From the NCBI GenBank assembly GCA_030760725.1, contig JASWHV010000003.1, positions 63,383,264 to 63,447,263 on the forward strand: a stretch of DNA of 64,000 nt. The letters are read 5' to 3'. Shown piece by piece: positions 1 to 11,467 of this stretch; positions within the stretch are counted from its first letter, which is position 1; each line of letters opens with the position of its first letter. The notes under the pieces are model-generated. The model saw only the letters and a program-made list of their open reading frames with translations, was not told where the DNA came from and did not search any database. This DNA comes from Neostapfia colusana (lineage: Eukaryota > Streptophyta > Magnoliopsida > Poales > Poaceae). Both the position numbers and the translations under genes were made by a program.

Positions 1-2314
1 AATACTAAGTTTCTGGACAAAACGACATTGTCATTACACTTGTGCAGAAACAGTTACATGCCATATTATGAGGTCTGGAGTTTCCACAGCGAGTCTGCTC
101 CTCGAGCCGTTCATGTAGTGGAAGATGATGATGATTGTCCGGGTGTTGACAGGATTGATGAGATGTTACAAGATATACAAATGGAGGACCCACCTACAAA
201 TGAGGCAGACGCATTCTTTAATCTCTTGAAAGCTTCTGAAGAGGTGTTGCATGATCATACTGAAATGACTCTTCTTACTTTCATGACCATATTTATGGCA
301 ATCAAATCTAAGTATTTCTTCTCTAATAATTGCTACAATGATATGATGAAACTTATCAGCGATGCTCTTCCACAACCTCATAAACTGCCCAAAGATATGT
401 ATCACTCAAATAAATTACTATCTAGACTGGGTATGAAATATGAAAAAATTGATGTGTGTCCAGATAAGTGCATGCTATTCTGGAAAGAGCATGACAAAGA
501 GAAGAATTGTTTAAAGTGTGGAAAATCGAGGTTTGTCGAAGTTGTCAATGACGATGGTGATAAAGTAATGACAGAAGTTGCACATAAGCAATTGCGTTAC
601 TTGCCTGTGACACCTCGGTTGAAGCGGCTGTTTCTTTCTAAAAGATCTGCTAGACACATGAGATGACACGAAGAAGGTGTGCGTGAGAACAAAGATGTGT
701 TGACTCATCCGTCGGATGATGATGCATGGAAGTCTTTGGACTCTTTTGATCCTGCTTTTGCTAGTGATGCGAGAAATGTTCGCATCGGGTTAGCGACGGA
801 TAGTTTTTCACCTTTCAGTACAAATGCCACACCATACTCCTGTTGGCCCGTCTTTGTTATTCCTTACAACCTACCACCTTCTCTTTGTATGAAGTACGAG
901 TTTATGTTTCTTAGCCTCATTATAACAAGACCAGATCATCCGGGATCACGTATCAATGTGATGTTGAAACCATTGATTGAAGAATTGAAAACGTTGTGGA
1001 TTGGAGTTGAAGCGTATGACTGTTACAAGAAGCAGAAATTCAACCTTCGAGCTGCTTATTTGTGGTCTGTCCATGATTTCCCTGCGTACGACATGTTTTC
1101 TGGATGGAGCACACATGGTCGTTTGTCGTGTCCCATATGTGTGTCTGACATAGAGTGTTTTCGACTTACATACGGTGGCAAGATAAGCTACTTTGATTGT
1201 CATAGGCGTTGGCTTCCTCGAAACCACCCATTCAGGCAACAGAGGAATGTCTTCAGAAAAGATACTGTTGTCACTAAGGAACCACCTAAACGCCTAAGCG
1301 GGTGTGAAGTATACGATGTGTTGGACTCACTAGTCCCTGATGAAGCTCGCCCTAGATTCTTTGTAGGTTACAGAAATGTTCACAACTGGACTCATGTATG
1401 TGGAGTTTGGGAGCTACCATATGTGAAGTCATTGATACTGATGCATAATATTGATGTAATGCATCAGGAGCGTAACATGGCCGAATGTATCATAAGCACG
1501 TGCATGGATATCACGGGCAAAACGAAAGACAACTTAAAGGCTCGAAAGGATTTGGCCGAGATTTGTAATCGACCTACTCTTGAGCTCTCTGAAAGCGATG
1601 GTAAGCCACGTGCTTCTTTCGTGCTTCGACCTAATGAAAAGAAACAAGTTATGGAATGGTTGAAAACTTTGAAATTCCCAGATGGTTATGCTGCTAGTCT
1701 GAGACGAGCCGTGAATGTTAAAATGGGAAAGCTCACTGGGTTGAAGAGTCATGACTATCATATAATAAGACTCTTACCTGTTATGTTTCGGGGATATCTG
1801 GATGATGCGGTGTGGCAGTTATGTGCCAAAGAAATAACGAAAGACATGATGGAGAAGTTAGAGAAGGAGATACCTGTACTTTTATGTAAGATGGAAAAAA
1901 TATTTCCTCCTGGTTTCTTCAATCCAATGCAGCATCTTCTTATACATCTTCCATTCGAAGCAAAAGTTGGTGGTCCTGTGCAATATAGATGGATGTATCA
2001 TATTGAAATAGCATTGAGATATTTGAAAACTATGGTTGGCAGCAGAGCAAGGGTTGAAGGGTGCATTGCCGAAGCATTTACTCTAAAGGAAGTAGGTTAC
2101 TTTCTAGTTTCTACTTTGCAGAGGAAAACAATGTCAATACTTCGGTAATGTGATACAATGTAGATGACGAATCACCAGTTAGTGATCTCTCTATTTTTGA
2201 ATCGAGGGGAATTACTGTTGGCAGCAGCACGACATACGATTTTACTGAAGGAGAAAGGACTGCTGCTTTACTCTACATGTATGCTAATATCGATGGCATG
2301 GAGAAATATTTTGA
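1..2314 (+). pseudogene. TNP2-like CACTA transposase (core and DUF4218 region), broken
   Basis: This encodes the CACTA transposase that binds element ends and catalyses excision and insertion. The 5' exon part is outside the window. The frame reads from base 1 through a TGA at 664-666, where the family has Trp, and on to 2148. Visible family blocks are YFFSNNCYND, CLKCGKSRF (zinc-binding type), RIGLATDSFSPF, NLRAAYLWSVHDFPAY, CPICVSD and, near 1920-2040, HLPFEAKVGGPVQYRWMY, which is the DUF4218 signature. A one-base slip near 2115 shifts the frame; reading then continues through another TGA near 2150 to YMYANIDGMEKYF and a GT splice donor at 2315. The copy is disabled by at least two stops and one frameshift. 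The closely related fragment at 48977-50675 belongs to CACTA-2. Confidence 0.9.
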
Positions 2315-2401
2315 GTAAGTGTTTCTCTTACATTTATGATGATTATTGTATTAACCAATACATGTATGCTAATGTCGATCACATATGTTTTGTGTGTACA
2401 G
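2315..2401 (+). other. Probable intron in the CACTA-1 transposase gene
   Basis: Exon text ending KYF-D is followed by GTAAGTG at 2315 and the intron ends TGTACAG at 2401. Joining 2314 to 2402 gives YFDEFHNQNW, a continuous family-like reading. The intron is 87 bases and AT-rich. Confidence 0.65.
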
Positions 2402-3227
2402 TGAGTTCCACAACCAAAACTGGAAACATAAGCATCAACCAACGAGAAAGCAAGTAGAAACGATGCGACGGGCTGGAATTAATGGAGGGCCTAATTTCTT
2501 ATCCTAGTTTCGAGCTTATGTATTAGCGAACACCGACATCCATCAAGATTTACGACAACTATCTTATGGATTAGTGAAAGTTAGAAGCTATGGTCGATAT
2601 GACGTAAATGGCTTCCAATTCCGTACAACTCAATTCGAAACTCTTCATCCTCTCGCAGCAACATCAAATTGCGGAGTTGTGACGAGAGCAATCGACTCAC
2701 AAGGGAAAGAAACCAATTACTATGGAATCATTAACAAAATTCTGGAATTTACTTTCGCTGGCAATAAAGAACTTCCAGTGGTGTTCTTTGATTGTGATTG
2801 GTTTGATAACAATCATGGAACTCGAGAAAATCAATTTGGCATGGTGGAAGTGAATCACAACGAACGCTTACGAGGTTTAGATACATACGTTCTTGCACAT
2901 CAAGTGAAACAAGTGTATTATCTACCTTATCCATGTAAGAAGCTTAGCACTTGGTGGGTGGTATATAAAGTGAATCCTCGTGAGCGCTTGTATACTCCTG
3001 GAGATGATGGTTATCATGATAGTGGAGACACTGAAGAAGTTTACCAAGACGAAGAGTTGCCAGACTCTTTTATCGTCGAGCCTGGTGCAGGACTCGATAA
3101 CTTAGTAGGAGACGTTACAGATGTAGAGACATCTACAATGCGAAAGCGGAAACGTAAACAGCTTACGACGATAGATCGCGATGTTGATGATCGTGATGTT
3201 GATGATCATGATGTTGATGAATTTTGA
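2402..3227 (+). pseudogene. TNP2-like transposase, C-terminal exon (DUF4216 region)
   Basis: The exon starts after a 3' splice site at 2401. It reads EFHNQNWKHKHQPTRKQ, then a TAG near 2505 where the family has Trp, then FRAYVLANTD and an open frame to 3227. The stretch ILEFTFAGNKELPVVFFDCDW is typical of DUF4216, the C-terminal module of plant CACTA transposases. The protein ends in a basic cluster (MRKRKRKQL), a possible nuclear localisation signal, and an acidic repeat based on RDVDD. The largest open part is 2574-3227. Confidence 0.85.
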
Positions 3228-3328
3228 AACTGATTACGAGTAATGTTCTTTTAAATGAAAGTGACATTAATTATCGCTTACATTACTTTTGAAACTGATT
3301 ATGAGTAATGTTTTTTTAACTGATTAGG

Positions 3329-5767
3329 ATGTTGTCAAGCAAGGGTTCAAAGGGTTCGAAGGGGAAGAAGGCGCCGAGTGTGAGGGGTTTCCTTCCCTCG
3401 TAGGAGAGAGATGACTACTTCTACGGTTCCACTTACAGCGGGAGCAGACGCACTCAACTGTTAAGTGCGTGTCCAGAGTTGCAGGACAGGGTTGTCAGTT
3501 TGCAGCGTATAGAGGTAAATTTTTCTACAATGCAAAAAATTATTAAAATCACTTTTTCAATTTAACTTACTTACTTTACCATTGTAGTCTGATTCGGACT
3601 ATGAGTCCGAGGCCAGAGCGGCACCTCAGGAGACGGGTACGCAGCGCAGCGTGCCCTCGGGGAGCGAGCCCTCTGGTAGCCAGGCCTCTGGCAGCCAGAC
3701 CTCCGGCAGCCACCCCCAGGGTAGTCTGCCCAGCGAGCCCGAGGGCACCGAGCCCGAGGACACGTCCGGTGACCAGCCTTCTGGGTCACCAGACGTGGTG
3801 CCGCAGCGGAGGAGACGTACGAGGAGGAGTAACTTTGTTGGTCCTCCACCGATTCCTAGAGAGCCGGTAATTATTCGTCCGGTTGGAGACAGGTAACACA
3901 TTAATAAAGTATTCATTTCTATTTGTTCTCAAAGACTATGATCTTACTTAATGACTTAACAAACGTCTTTTTAGTTCTTGGGAGGACCTCTCGTACGACG
4001 GGCAGAAACACCACAGGACAGTGAACGGTTGCATCGGGAACTTAGTGCGTCTGCACTACCCCGGTGCGATCGATGGACGTGCAGCTACGTCGTGGGACGA
4101 CTACGCGCGCGTTCCTCACCCGGAGAACGACAACCTACAGGGAGTCGTGTGGGCAGATTTTTGGGTAATTAACTTTCATAAATATTTGAAGTTTCAATTC
4201 TTTATGTTCCTTCAAATATTAATGTGCGTATATGTCGAACTGTGTTGGCTTCCTACAGCTCAGGTACCGCCTTGAGGACCCGGCTGAGCAGATGGATCAC
4301 GCCCGCTCCGTGTTCGAAGTGAACGCTCGGAAGCTTGTTATGCAAATGCTTTCGAACACTCAGAGTTAAGTAGTTAACGACTACATAAAGCTCCACGACC
4401 ACGAGGTTGGGTCGTTCAGAGACGCCTCCGACACGTACTTGACGGATGAGCACTACACAGAGGTAAGTTGTGTAATCTTTAAATTGTTCACATTAATTTT
4501 GCTAAGTAACATCTAATGAACTACGCATGTGTGCAGGTTAGTTTCCCTTGGTTACAGGGACGAGCTGAAGATTACCGAGCCCTTTGTAGGTATTGGGCTA
4601 GCGATGAGTTCATCGCTAAGTCCAAGAAGGCTCGAGATGCCAGAGAGAGCTCAGGGAAGCACGGTATGGGCGTCCAAGGTTTTGTGCGAATGGCTAAACG
4701 GATGATAAGTTTCTTGGTAGTTTTTATTATATTCATAATGTAGTATTGTTTGTACTAACATATGTTCACAGGAAAAGGAGACCGGCGTGCGACCGAGTGC
4801 TACTGCGGTCTATAGGAGAGGTCACGCTGACCCTTCTCAGTCGGAGCAGTGTAGTCAGTACGCAGCGGAGCGCCTGGTAAGTTTCATGACCTCTCAAATT
4901 ATTTGACACTATATATGTTGTTGAACTTACACAATTTCATTGTTTTTAAGACTAGGTATGGGCAAGAGGCTGTGAGGATACACGGCGAAGGGTTCGATTG
5001 GGAAAACTCCCCCAACATCGACCCTCAAGCCGCGTATGCAAGCGAAAGTGGAAAAGAACACGGAAGGTGAATTCATTTACTTTTATTGTTTTCAATTCAA
5101 GATTATTTACCTTGAATTGATTCGTTTTTTTGTAGGCTCTGGAGTCGTCAACTCTAGGGAGGCACGACCTGCGAGAGGCAGCTCCTCGCAGTTTTCGGCT
5201 GCTGGCGCAGGCTCCTCCAGCTGCCGTGTCACTGAGAGAGATCTCGAAGTCATGGCGCTTCGGGAGAGCTTGGCTCGGTAGGAGGAGGCCTTGGCGAGAG
5301 AGCGAGAGAACAACAGGGCTGCCATGGCGTACCATGCGTCCTATATAACACAGATGCAAGCGGCAATGGAAGTAAGAAACATACAATTATACTTTAATTA
5401 CATTGCATTTCAATTGGTTTTGTAAATTGTAATGTTTGAAATGACAGGCGTTAGCTCGACAACAAGGGCAGCAAATCCAGATACCGTTGTGGCAGCCACC
5501 TCCGTTCGTGCTGGAGCCGTCGCCACCACAGGAGCAGTTTCCTAGAGTACAGGTATAAAAAGGAAGTTACATTAAGTGGAAGCCCCAACAGCTAAGAATC
5601 CCAATGAACCTAGAAAAAGAATTGTAAACTTGTACATATGTCATTGTGTTTCGCAGGGATCAGGGACGGAGGCTCAGACTCCATCGCCACAGCTAAGGGC
5701 GCCAGGTTCGCCACGGCAGGATGACTGCTTCACTCCCGGCGGTAGTGGAGGGGCTAGTAATCAATAG
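3329..5767 (+). pseudogene. Second CACTA-1 gene: multi-exon Transposase_24 (Ptta/En/Spm)-like protein
   Basis: This is a likely accessory CACTA protein (TNP1/TNPA-like, DNA binding). An ATG at 3329 opens a Ser/Lys/Gly-rich N-terminus with a TAG at about 3401. Exon-like blocks with GT-AG borders follow near 3590-3893, 3975-4163, 4260-4462, 4537-4710, 4771-4876, 4953-5067, 5136-5370, 5448-5553 and 5657-5767. Recognisable Transposase_24 (PF03004) blocks are YWASDEFIAKSKKARDARES, KETGVRPSATAVYRRGH and AAYASESGKEHG. Exon 2 is rich in Ser/Gly/Pro and the last exons in Gln/Pro. There is a stop in the 4260 exon (about 4366), so this copy seems broken. Exact splice sites are my reading and need transcript data. 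Confidence 0.72.
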
Positions 5768-5939
5768 ATTTGTGATTTTGTTTTTGATTGTGTGGATGTC
5801 AGACTTCGTGATTGTCGATGTGTACTATTGCACTTTGTTATGATTTTATATATCAAACTGTTTTGTTGTTGTCTATTGATTTGGATGTGTAGCTGGCCAT
5901 CAAGTCAGGTTAGCCATTTTCTGTTTTTTTAAAAAAAAA
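5768..5939 (+). other. 3' untranslated/spacer of CACTA-1 second gene
   Basis: AT-rich non-coding DNA follows the stop of the Transposase_24-like gene and ends with an A-run at about 5932. I see no coding potential; it is probably the 3' UTR and polyadenylation region. Confidence 0.45.
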
Positions 5940-6337
5940 TGGAAAAGCTTATATACGACGGCTTGTATAGTTTATATACAACAGTCGCTATACAGGGCCG
6001 TCGTAAAATAAGCCTAAATTATATACGACGGCTGGGCCCAGGCTGTCGTATATAAGCACTTATATACGACAGCCAGGGCCCAGCCGCTGTCGTATATAAG
6101 CTCTTATATACGACGGACAGAGCCCAGTCGTCGTATATAAAGGCCCCGCCACACTGGGCCAAGTCTACGAAACGGGTCGTTGTATATAAGTGGCCGCCGT
6201 ATATATACTGTTATATACGATGGTGCCGTCGTATATAACTATATATACGACAAAATATATACGACGGCCACAAACCGTCGTATATAAACAACTGCCATCG
6301 TATATAGGTTATATACGACGGTTTTAGCCGTCGTATG
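5940..6337. repeat. CACTA-1 subterminal inverted-repeat field (TATATACGACGGC units)
   Basis: At least fourteen direct or inverted copies of a unit close to TATATACGACGGC / GCCGTCGTATATA lie here, many arranged as palindromic pairs. In CACTA elements such subterminal motifs are the binding sites for the element-encoded DNA-binding protein and are needed for transposition. The TA-rich core with CGACGG could fold into many hairpins. Confidence 0.88.
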
Positions 6338-6357
6338 CTGACGGGAATCCTGTAGTG
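6338..6357 (-). repeat. CACTA-1 3' terminal inverted repeat
   Basis: Read inward on the minus strand it begins CACTACAGGATTCCCGTCAG, a canonical CACTA terminus. The flanking trinucleotide TAT is the candidate 3-bp target duplication. Confidence 0.88.
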
Positions 6358-8513
6358 TATGCCAGCCTTCGTCTTTTTGGTTATGTGTGCTTTGTGTTGC
6401 TCGCATCTCGTGAGCGCACTAAGCTCACTGCTCAGTCGTTCGAGTGTATTTTTCTAGGGTACAGCGCTGAGCATAAGGGGTATTGTTGTTGGGATCCAGT
6501 TGGACGATGGATGAGAAGTTTACGAGATGTTGTTTTTGATGAGATACACCCTTTCTACCCTCTTCCTTCTTCAGATATCTCTTCTATTTCTGTTGTCAAT
6601 CCTATGTCATTCTTATTTTTCCCTGATACCCCCGTTGCTAACATCCCTCCTTCACACTCAGTACCTCTTTCCATACAGTCTCCTTTGGAGCCTTCTTCAC
6701 TGGTTCCTGATTATACTATGAAGCCTCCCTTGACACAGTTCTATACTCGAAGAGTTGTGCCTTACTCGGATGTGCCATCTACTCCAGTTGAGTCATCTTC
6801 TTCTGATGACCCATCTTCACCAGCTGAGTCTACTTCACCTGGTGTACCCTCTTCACCTGAGGAGTCATCTCCTTCTGATGATTCTTCTCCTGAGCAGTCT
6901 CTTAGACGTGGTCATCGCACTTGTCGACCTCCTGAGCGGTATTCTCCTTCTAGTTATGATGCTACCGTTCTTTCTGAGCCGACTACGTATCGTGATGCCA
7001 TTCTTCATCCAGAATGGAAACATGCGATGGCTGACAAGATTGTTGCTCTTGAGCGCACTGGCACGTGGGAGCTTGTGCCTTGTCCCCCACGTGTTCGTCC
7101 GATTACCTGTAAGTGGGTTTATAAAGTTAAGACCCGCTCTGATGGTTCACTTGAGCGATATAAGGCTCGATTAGTCGCCCGTGGCTTCCAACAGGAACAT
7201 GGTCGTGACTATGATGAGACCTTTGCTCCTGTCGCTGACATGACCACTGTTTGTACTCTTCTTGTTCTAGCCTCTTTTCGTGACTGGTCCATCTCTCAGC
7301 TTGATGTGAAGAATGCCTTTCTTAATGGTGAGCTGCGTGAGGAGGTTTATATGCAGCCACCGCTTGGGTATTCTGTTCCTGAGGGTATGGTTTGTCATCT
7401 TCATCATTCTCTTTACGGCCTTAAGCAGGCTCCTCGTGCTTGGTTTCAGCGTTTTGCGTCTATAGTCACTGCTGCTGGCTTCTCTACCAGTGCTCATGAT
7501 CCCGCGCTCTTTGTGCACACTTCGCGTCGTGGTTGCACTCTTCTTCTTCTCTATGTTGATGACATGATCATCACCGGAGATGATTCTGAGTACATTGCCT
7601 TTGTGAAGGCCCGTCTCAGTGAGCAGTTTCTTATGTCCGATCTTGGTCCTCTTCGCTACTTTCTTGGGATTGAGGTTTCCTCCTCCTCTGAGGTTATTAA
7701 TCTACTGAGGAAAAGTATATTCAGGATCTTTTTGATCGGGCTTCACTTACTGATCACCGGACTTTTGAGGCTCCCATGGAACTCAATGTCCATCTTTGTG
7801 CCACTGATGGTGATCCACTTGATGATCCTACTTGTTACCGTCATATTGTTGGGAGTCTAGTGTATCTTGGTGTCACTCATCCTGATATATCGTACTCTAT
7901 TCACATTCTGAGTCAGTTTGTTTCGACTCCCACCCAGGTCCACTATAGTCACTTGCTTCGTGTCTTGCATTATCTTCGTGGGACTGTCTCTAGACGCTTG
8001 TTCTTTTCACGCTTGTTCTTTCCATGCTCTAGTTCTTTACAGCTCAAAGCATACTCTGATGCTACTTGGGCTAGTAATCCCTCTGATCGTCAATCTCATT
8101 CTGCCTATTGTGTTTTTCTTAGTGGTTCCCTCATTGCTTGGGAGACTAAGAAGCAGGTAGCAGTTTCTAGTTCGAGTGCAGAGGCTGAATTGCGGGCTAT
8201 GGCTCTTGTGAGTGCAGAGGTTACTTGGTTGCGGTGGTTGTTTGATAACTTTGGTGTTTCTGTTGGTATGCTTACTTCTCTTTTGTCTGACAGTACAGGT
8301 TCTATCAGTATTGCTCGTGATCCGGTCAAGCATGAGCTTACCAAGCATATTGGTGTTGATGCTTCTTATACACGAGCACAGGTACAGGATGGTGTTGTTG
8401 ATCTTCAGTATGTGCCTTCGGAGCTTCAGCTGGCTGATTTCTTCATGAAGGCGCAGACCCGAGCTCAACATGGTTTTTATCTCTCTAAACTCAGTGTTCG
8501 TGATTCACCTTGA
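6358..8513 (+). pseudogene. Ty1/copia polyprotein fragment: integrase C-terminus, RT and RNase H
   Basis: The text resumes in mid-gene after the CACTA-1 insertion with the integrase C-terminal block (SLRLFGYVCF, CIFLGYSAEHKGYCCWDP), then a Ser/Pro-rich linker. RT follows with CKWVYKVKTRSDG, YKARLVARGFQQ, QLDVKNAFLNGEL, GLKQAPRAW and the catalytic box LLLYVDDMI (about 7540-7570). A frameshift at about 7695-7705 moves the reading into a second frame (7776-8513), which contains GSLVYLG, the copia RNase H (AEAELRAMALVSAEVTWLRW) and the terminal KHIGVDASYTR and ADFFMKA blocks. The 5' half (gag, protease, integrase core) lies outside the window beyond CACTA-1. Confidence 0.92.
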
Positions 8514-8525
8514 GTTTGATGGGGG

Positions 8526-8653
8526 TGTTAGAGATACAATAGAGATATTATATTAGATGATGTATTAGGAGCTTATTTGCATATTTGTACTCATCATGTA
8601 CTCTTTATATTGGAGCCTCCGGCCCTCTCAATAATACCAGTGATGTTCATAAC
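8526..8653 (+). repeat. 3' LTR of the Ty1/copia element (end uncertain)
   Basis: Directly after the pol stop comes a purine-rich tract (GATGGGGG) and then TGTTAGAGATACAATAG, the expected polypurine tract and LTR start. The text contains a TATA-like CTTTATATT at about 8603. A possible ...AACA end is at 8653, but AACA also occurs at about 8799, so the 3' border is not secure without the 5' LTR. Confidence 0.55.
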
Positions 8654-8851
8654 AGAGAGTAACAGAACAAAAACTCTTCCCCCTCGGTCCCCTCGCTGCC
8701 GGCTCACATAGTTTCCTTCGCCAGGTTGGGCTAATGGGCCGAGTTCCCTCCGACGTGGACTGAGTCGCCTGGACATCTAGAAGAATTTTCGCCAACAGAA
8801 CAAATTCCCCTCTTCCCACCAGGCAGGTTATCTCCAGTCATGACAATCTTG
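8654..8851. other. Unassigned sequence between copia LTR and next element
   Basis: About 200 bases without a convincing gene or repeat. It may be the U5 part of the copia LTR or the host target. Its right end (ATGACAATCTTG) matches well onto the bases after 11060, which would make 8851|11061 the pre-insertion junction. Confidence 0.35.
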
Positions 8852-9026
8852 TGTTGGAACCAGATCGCTCAAACGCACACAAACACGTAAGAGAAACCAT
8901 GTCATGCGCCAAGCCATGCAGGAGCTCAACTACACTCTGCAACTAGCTCACATATACACGTACACAACAAATGTGACGCACACGACACACGCTTGGACGA
9001 GATCATGGTGTGATTTATTCCTAACA
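8852..9026 (-). repeat. 3' LTR (shortened) of the minus-strand copia-like element
   Basis: It matches both ends of the 10430-11060 LTR but lacks about 450 bases in the middle. The break lies after AAGAGAAAC, rejoining near TGTCACGCGGCGCC of the full copy. It borders the polypurine tract at 9029-9040. Confidence 0.78.
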
Positions 9027-9475
9027 TACTCCCCCTAAATCACGACATAACAACGCCCTCACAAGATCATTGGTTCTTCGTGGGCCTTGACGAGCAACCC
9101 GGCCTCCTTACTCTTCCAAGTTGACACGCGCTCACTGTTGCGGGGTTGATGCTAGTTTTTCCTCCCTGCCATCCTCGTCGGCACCATGACCATCACCACG
9201 GCCACAATAAAAGGTTGATGCGGCCATTGTGGCGTGCATCATGTTCGCATGCATAGAACCACCATCTTCTTTGACAATATATGCCATTGGTTACATCGTG
9301 CCTGGATTCAAAACCAGACCAATGCCTCAGCCTCACCAAGGCAAGGATCGACAAATGATCCATTGTCGCAGCACCTCGTAGAGCCACGACTTGTTTGCAC
9401 ATGCAGACCGACATACAATCTGGTGCCCGCCACCACAAGCACTCCTCGGGCAAGTGGAACAAATCCTCTTGGAGT
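9027..9475 (-). other. Internal remnant of the copia-like element
   Basis: It begins with the polypurine tract and then about 430 bases without an intact reading frame. Nothing here can be tied to a domain; it probably joins sequence near gag to the 3' end after a large deletion. Confidence 0.4.
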
Positions 9476-10361
9476 TAGGGCTGAAAACGGTCAGAAACGG
9501 TCAAAAAATAGTTAAATCATTTTCATTTTTGTATTTCAAATTTGCAATCAGAGTCGGAAATGATACTTTCAGAAAGGGTCACGATATCGGAAATATCGGA
9601 AATGGATACATCGGAATGGAAACATGTCGATATCGGTTGGATTCAGATGTTTTTATTTCGGAAATAGTGCTCCAAAATACTATGTTAGCATTACTTCAGA
9701 TGATATAAATAAACTATGATAAATGTTTTCATATGATTAATTATAATAAACTAAATAATACATACACATACTCTGATGAAGTAGTTGTATAAGTAGGTAA
9801 GACGCACGTAGATGAGTAAGACGTCCCCATATGTGAACGTGCGACTAACAAAAGGATAACCCACTTATTATGCAGGGGTAGGAGAGAGGAGTATCAACAA
9901 TGGGTTTTAGAGTAGAGAGCATTTCAAGTGTTGTTATCTCTTTAGTAATTAAGCAGCTGACATATTTTTTGCTCCCAATATAATTGCAAAAAATTGAGCA
10001 TCATATCTATCTGTGCGATTCATTTGACAGGTTCACCTGATTGAGTTCGTGAGTGATCCTATGGGTCAAGATAAGCTAAGTAATAGTTCTGCCACTGATC
10101 GCAGTTATGTTGTTTTATAATTTCTGAACAAACTTCCAAATAAATTTCTGAATAGATTTCCGAATAAATTTCCGAACCAATACGGAATTCTGATAATTTG
10201 GTCGGAAATCTTTCCAGATTGTTTCTGGTCCGATTTCTGATTATGCATTTCCGATTTTCGACCGGTTTTCAAAAATTTCCGATAAAAATAAAAATTGGTA
10301 AGGAAATTTCCGAAATTGGTATCAGATGATCCGGGAAATTTCCGTCCGAATTTCACCCCTA
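9476..10361. mobile_element. Non-autonomous hAT-like element (886 bp)
   Basis: The left end is TAGGGCTGAAAACGGTCAG and the right end read inward is TAGGGGTGAAATTCGGACGG, forming an imperfect terminal inverted repeat of Ac/hAT type. Flanks are CTTGGAGT (9468-9475) and CATGGAGT (10362-10369), an 8-bp target duplication matching 7 of 8, the length typical for hAT. Both subterminal regions are dense in CGGAAA/TTTCCG motifs. There is no transposase gene, so it would depend on a partner. Confidence 0.85.
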
Positions 10362-10429
10362 CATGGAGTTGATGATGATTGCTAAATAGAAACAAGTTCT
10401 TTCATTCTCTCAACATCTCACCTTGTCTC

Positions 10430-11060
10430 TGTTGGAACGAGGATCGCTTGAACGCACACAAACACGTAAGAGAAACTCAATAGCACAACAATGGCAGAAA
10501 AGATCCCGGTGACGAACGCCATATTCTACTATATTGTTGTGTATTTTGTGGAAAATTACCTACGCACATGAACGTAGCCGGCGACGTAGCCGAAGCTTGA
10601 CGCAACTCACGCCACTCAGACTCCGCTCTACACATAGATTACATGTCTGCTTTATAGCTACACCCTGCTACGCTGAGAAACTGCTTCGACTGAGTCTAAT
10701 GGCCGCACTACAACTTCATCTCCGATTTTCAAGTCATGCGTATACACGTGATCCAGCCACTACTCAAGATTAGATCTCCAGGCCAACTAATTGTATTTCT
10801 TGCCTGATCCAATGTAACGTCCATGCATGTATGAACACCTACTGCATGCCAGTGAAAGACATTGCAACTCGTTCCTGCTAGTCTGGTCACTGTGCATGCG
10901 CGACCACAACCTGTGCTCAGGTGCACGACCTGTCACGCGGCGCCAAGCAATGCAGGAGCTCAACTACACTTCACAACTAGCTCACATATACACATACACA
11001 ACAAATGTGACGCACACGACGCACGCTTGGACCAGATCATGGCTTGATTTATTCCTAACA
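10430..11060 (-). repeat. 5' LTR of the minus-strand copia-like element
   Basis: A 631-base LTR running from TGTTGGAACG to CCTAACA in the plus-strand view. On the minus strand it carries a TATA-like CTATAAAGC near 10655, consistent with minus-strand transcription. No tRNA primer site is visible on its inner (left) side. Confidence 0.75.
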
Positions 11061-11467
11061 ACTTGGCCGATCTTGCTATGAAACTCGAGCTTACAACACC
11101 AAAATTCATTGTGACTGCACATTGTGTTCCTGTGTCAGGCAATCAAGTTTAGTCGCCCAACACTTTTTAACGTCTTCATCATATGCTAAGCTGCAAATGA
11201 CAATAATTCAGTTAGTACACTAGATAATACAAACAATCTAATGAAGAAAGACAGTAGAGACCTGTCATCCGCCTAGAATCACACTGAAGTCGTGTCTTCT
11301 CTACCTAGACAGGCAGGGGATCGCTCTGAAGCTGGACGACCTCCACCCCTAAGCTTCACAATCAAGAATACATGTTGTGAAGGCTCTGACAAGCAAAAAA
11401 GAAAAATAAGTAAATAAATGACTTGCAGTCTTCAATTAACTCTACAAATCTGTCAAAAACTCGGAGG
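11061..11467 (-). other. Non-repeat-like segment with possible gene exon remnants
   Basis: On the minus strand one can read an exon-like block ending ATGACAG at 11262, a 71-base AT-rich intron (GT at 11261, TTTGCAG ending at 11191) and a second block beginning LAYDEDVKKCWATKLDCL before a stop. I do not recognise the protein. It may be a decayed host gene at the original target site of CACTA-2, or chance. Confidence 0.25.

Larger units (their letters stand above)
1..6357 (+). mobile_element. CACTA-1: CACTA (En/Spm) DNA transposon, 5' end outside window
   Basis: The segment holds a TNP2-type transposase, a second multi-exon gene of Transposase_24 type, a field of inverted subterminal repeats and a terminus reading inward CACTACAGGATTCCCG at 6357. 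This two-gene order is the standard layout of plant CACTA elements. The bases directly after the terminus (TAT, 6358-6360) continue in frame into a copia integrase/RT polyprotein, so the element was inserted into that copia gene; the matching left target duplication lies outside the window. The transposase carries stops and frameshifts, so the copy is probably not autonomous. Confidence 0.92.
8852..11060 (-). mobile_element. Internally deleted copia-like LTR element, minus strand
   Basis: Two LTR copies start TGTTGGAAC (plus-strand view) and end TTTATTCCTAACA: 8852-9026 and 10430-11060. Flanks are TCTTG (8847-8851) and ACTTG (11061-11065), a target duplication matching 4 of 5. Next to the left LTR, CTCCCCCTAAAT (9029-9040) read on the minus strand is a polypurine tract followed by the LTR start, so the element runs right to left. 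The interior has no pol gene and no clear primer site, so it is non-autonomous. A hAT element interrupts it at 9476-10361. Confidence 0.78.

Noticed and set aside
4952..5386. Minus-strand frame opposite the CACTA-1 second gene
   Set aside because: The plus-strand exons match Transposase_24; the minus frame has no recognisable features.
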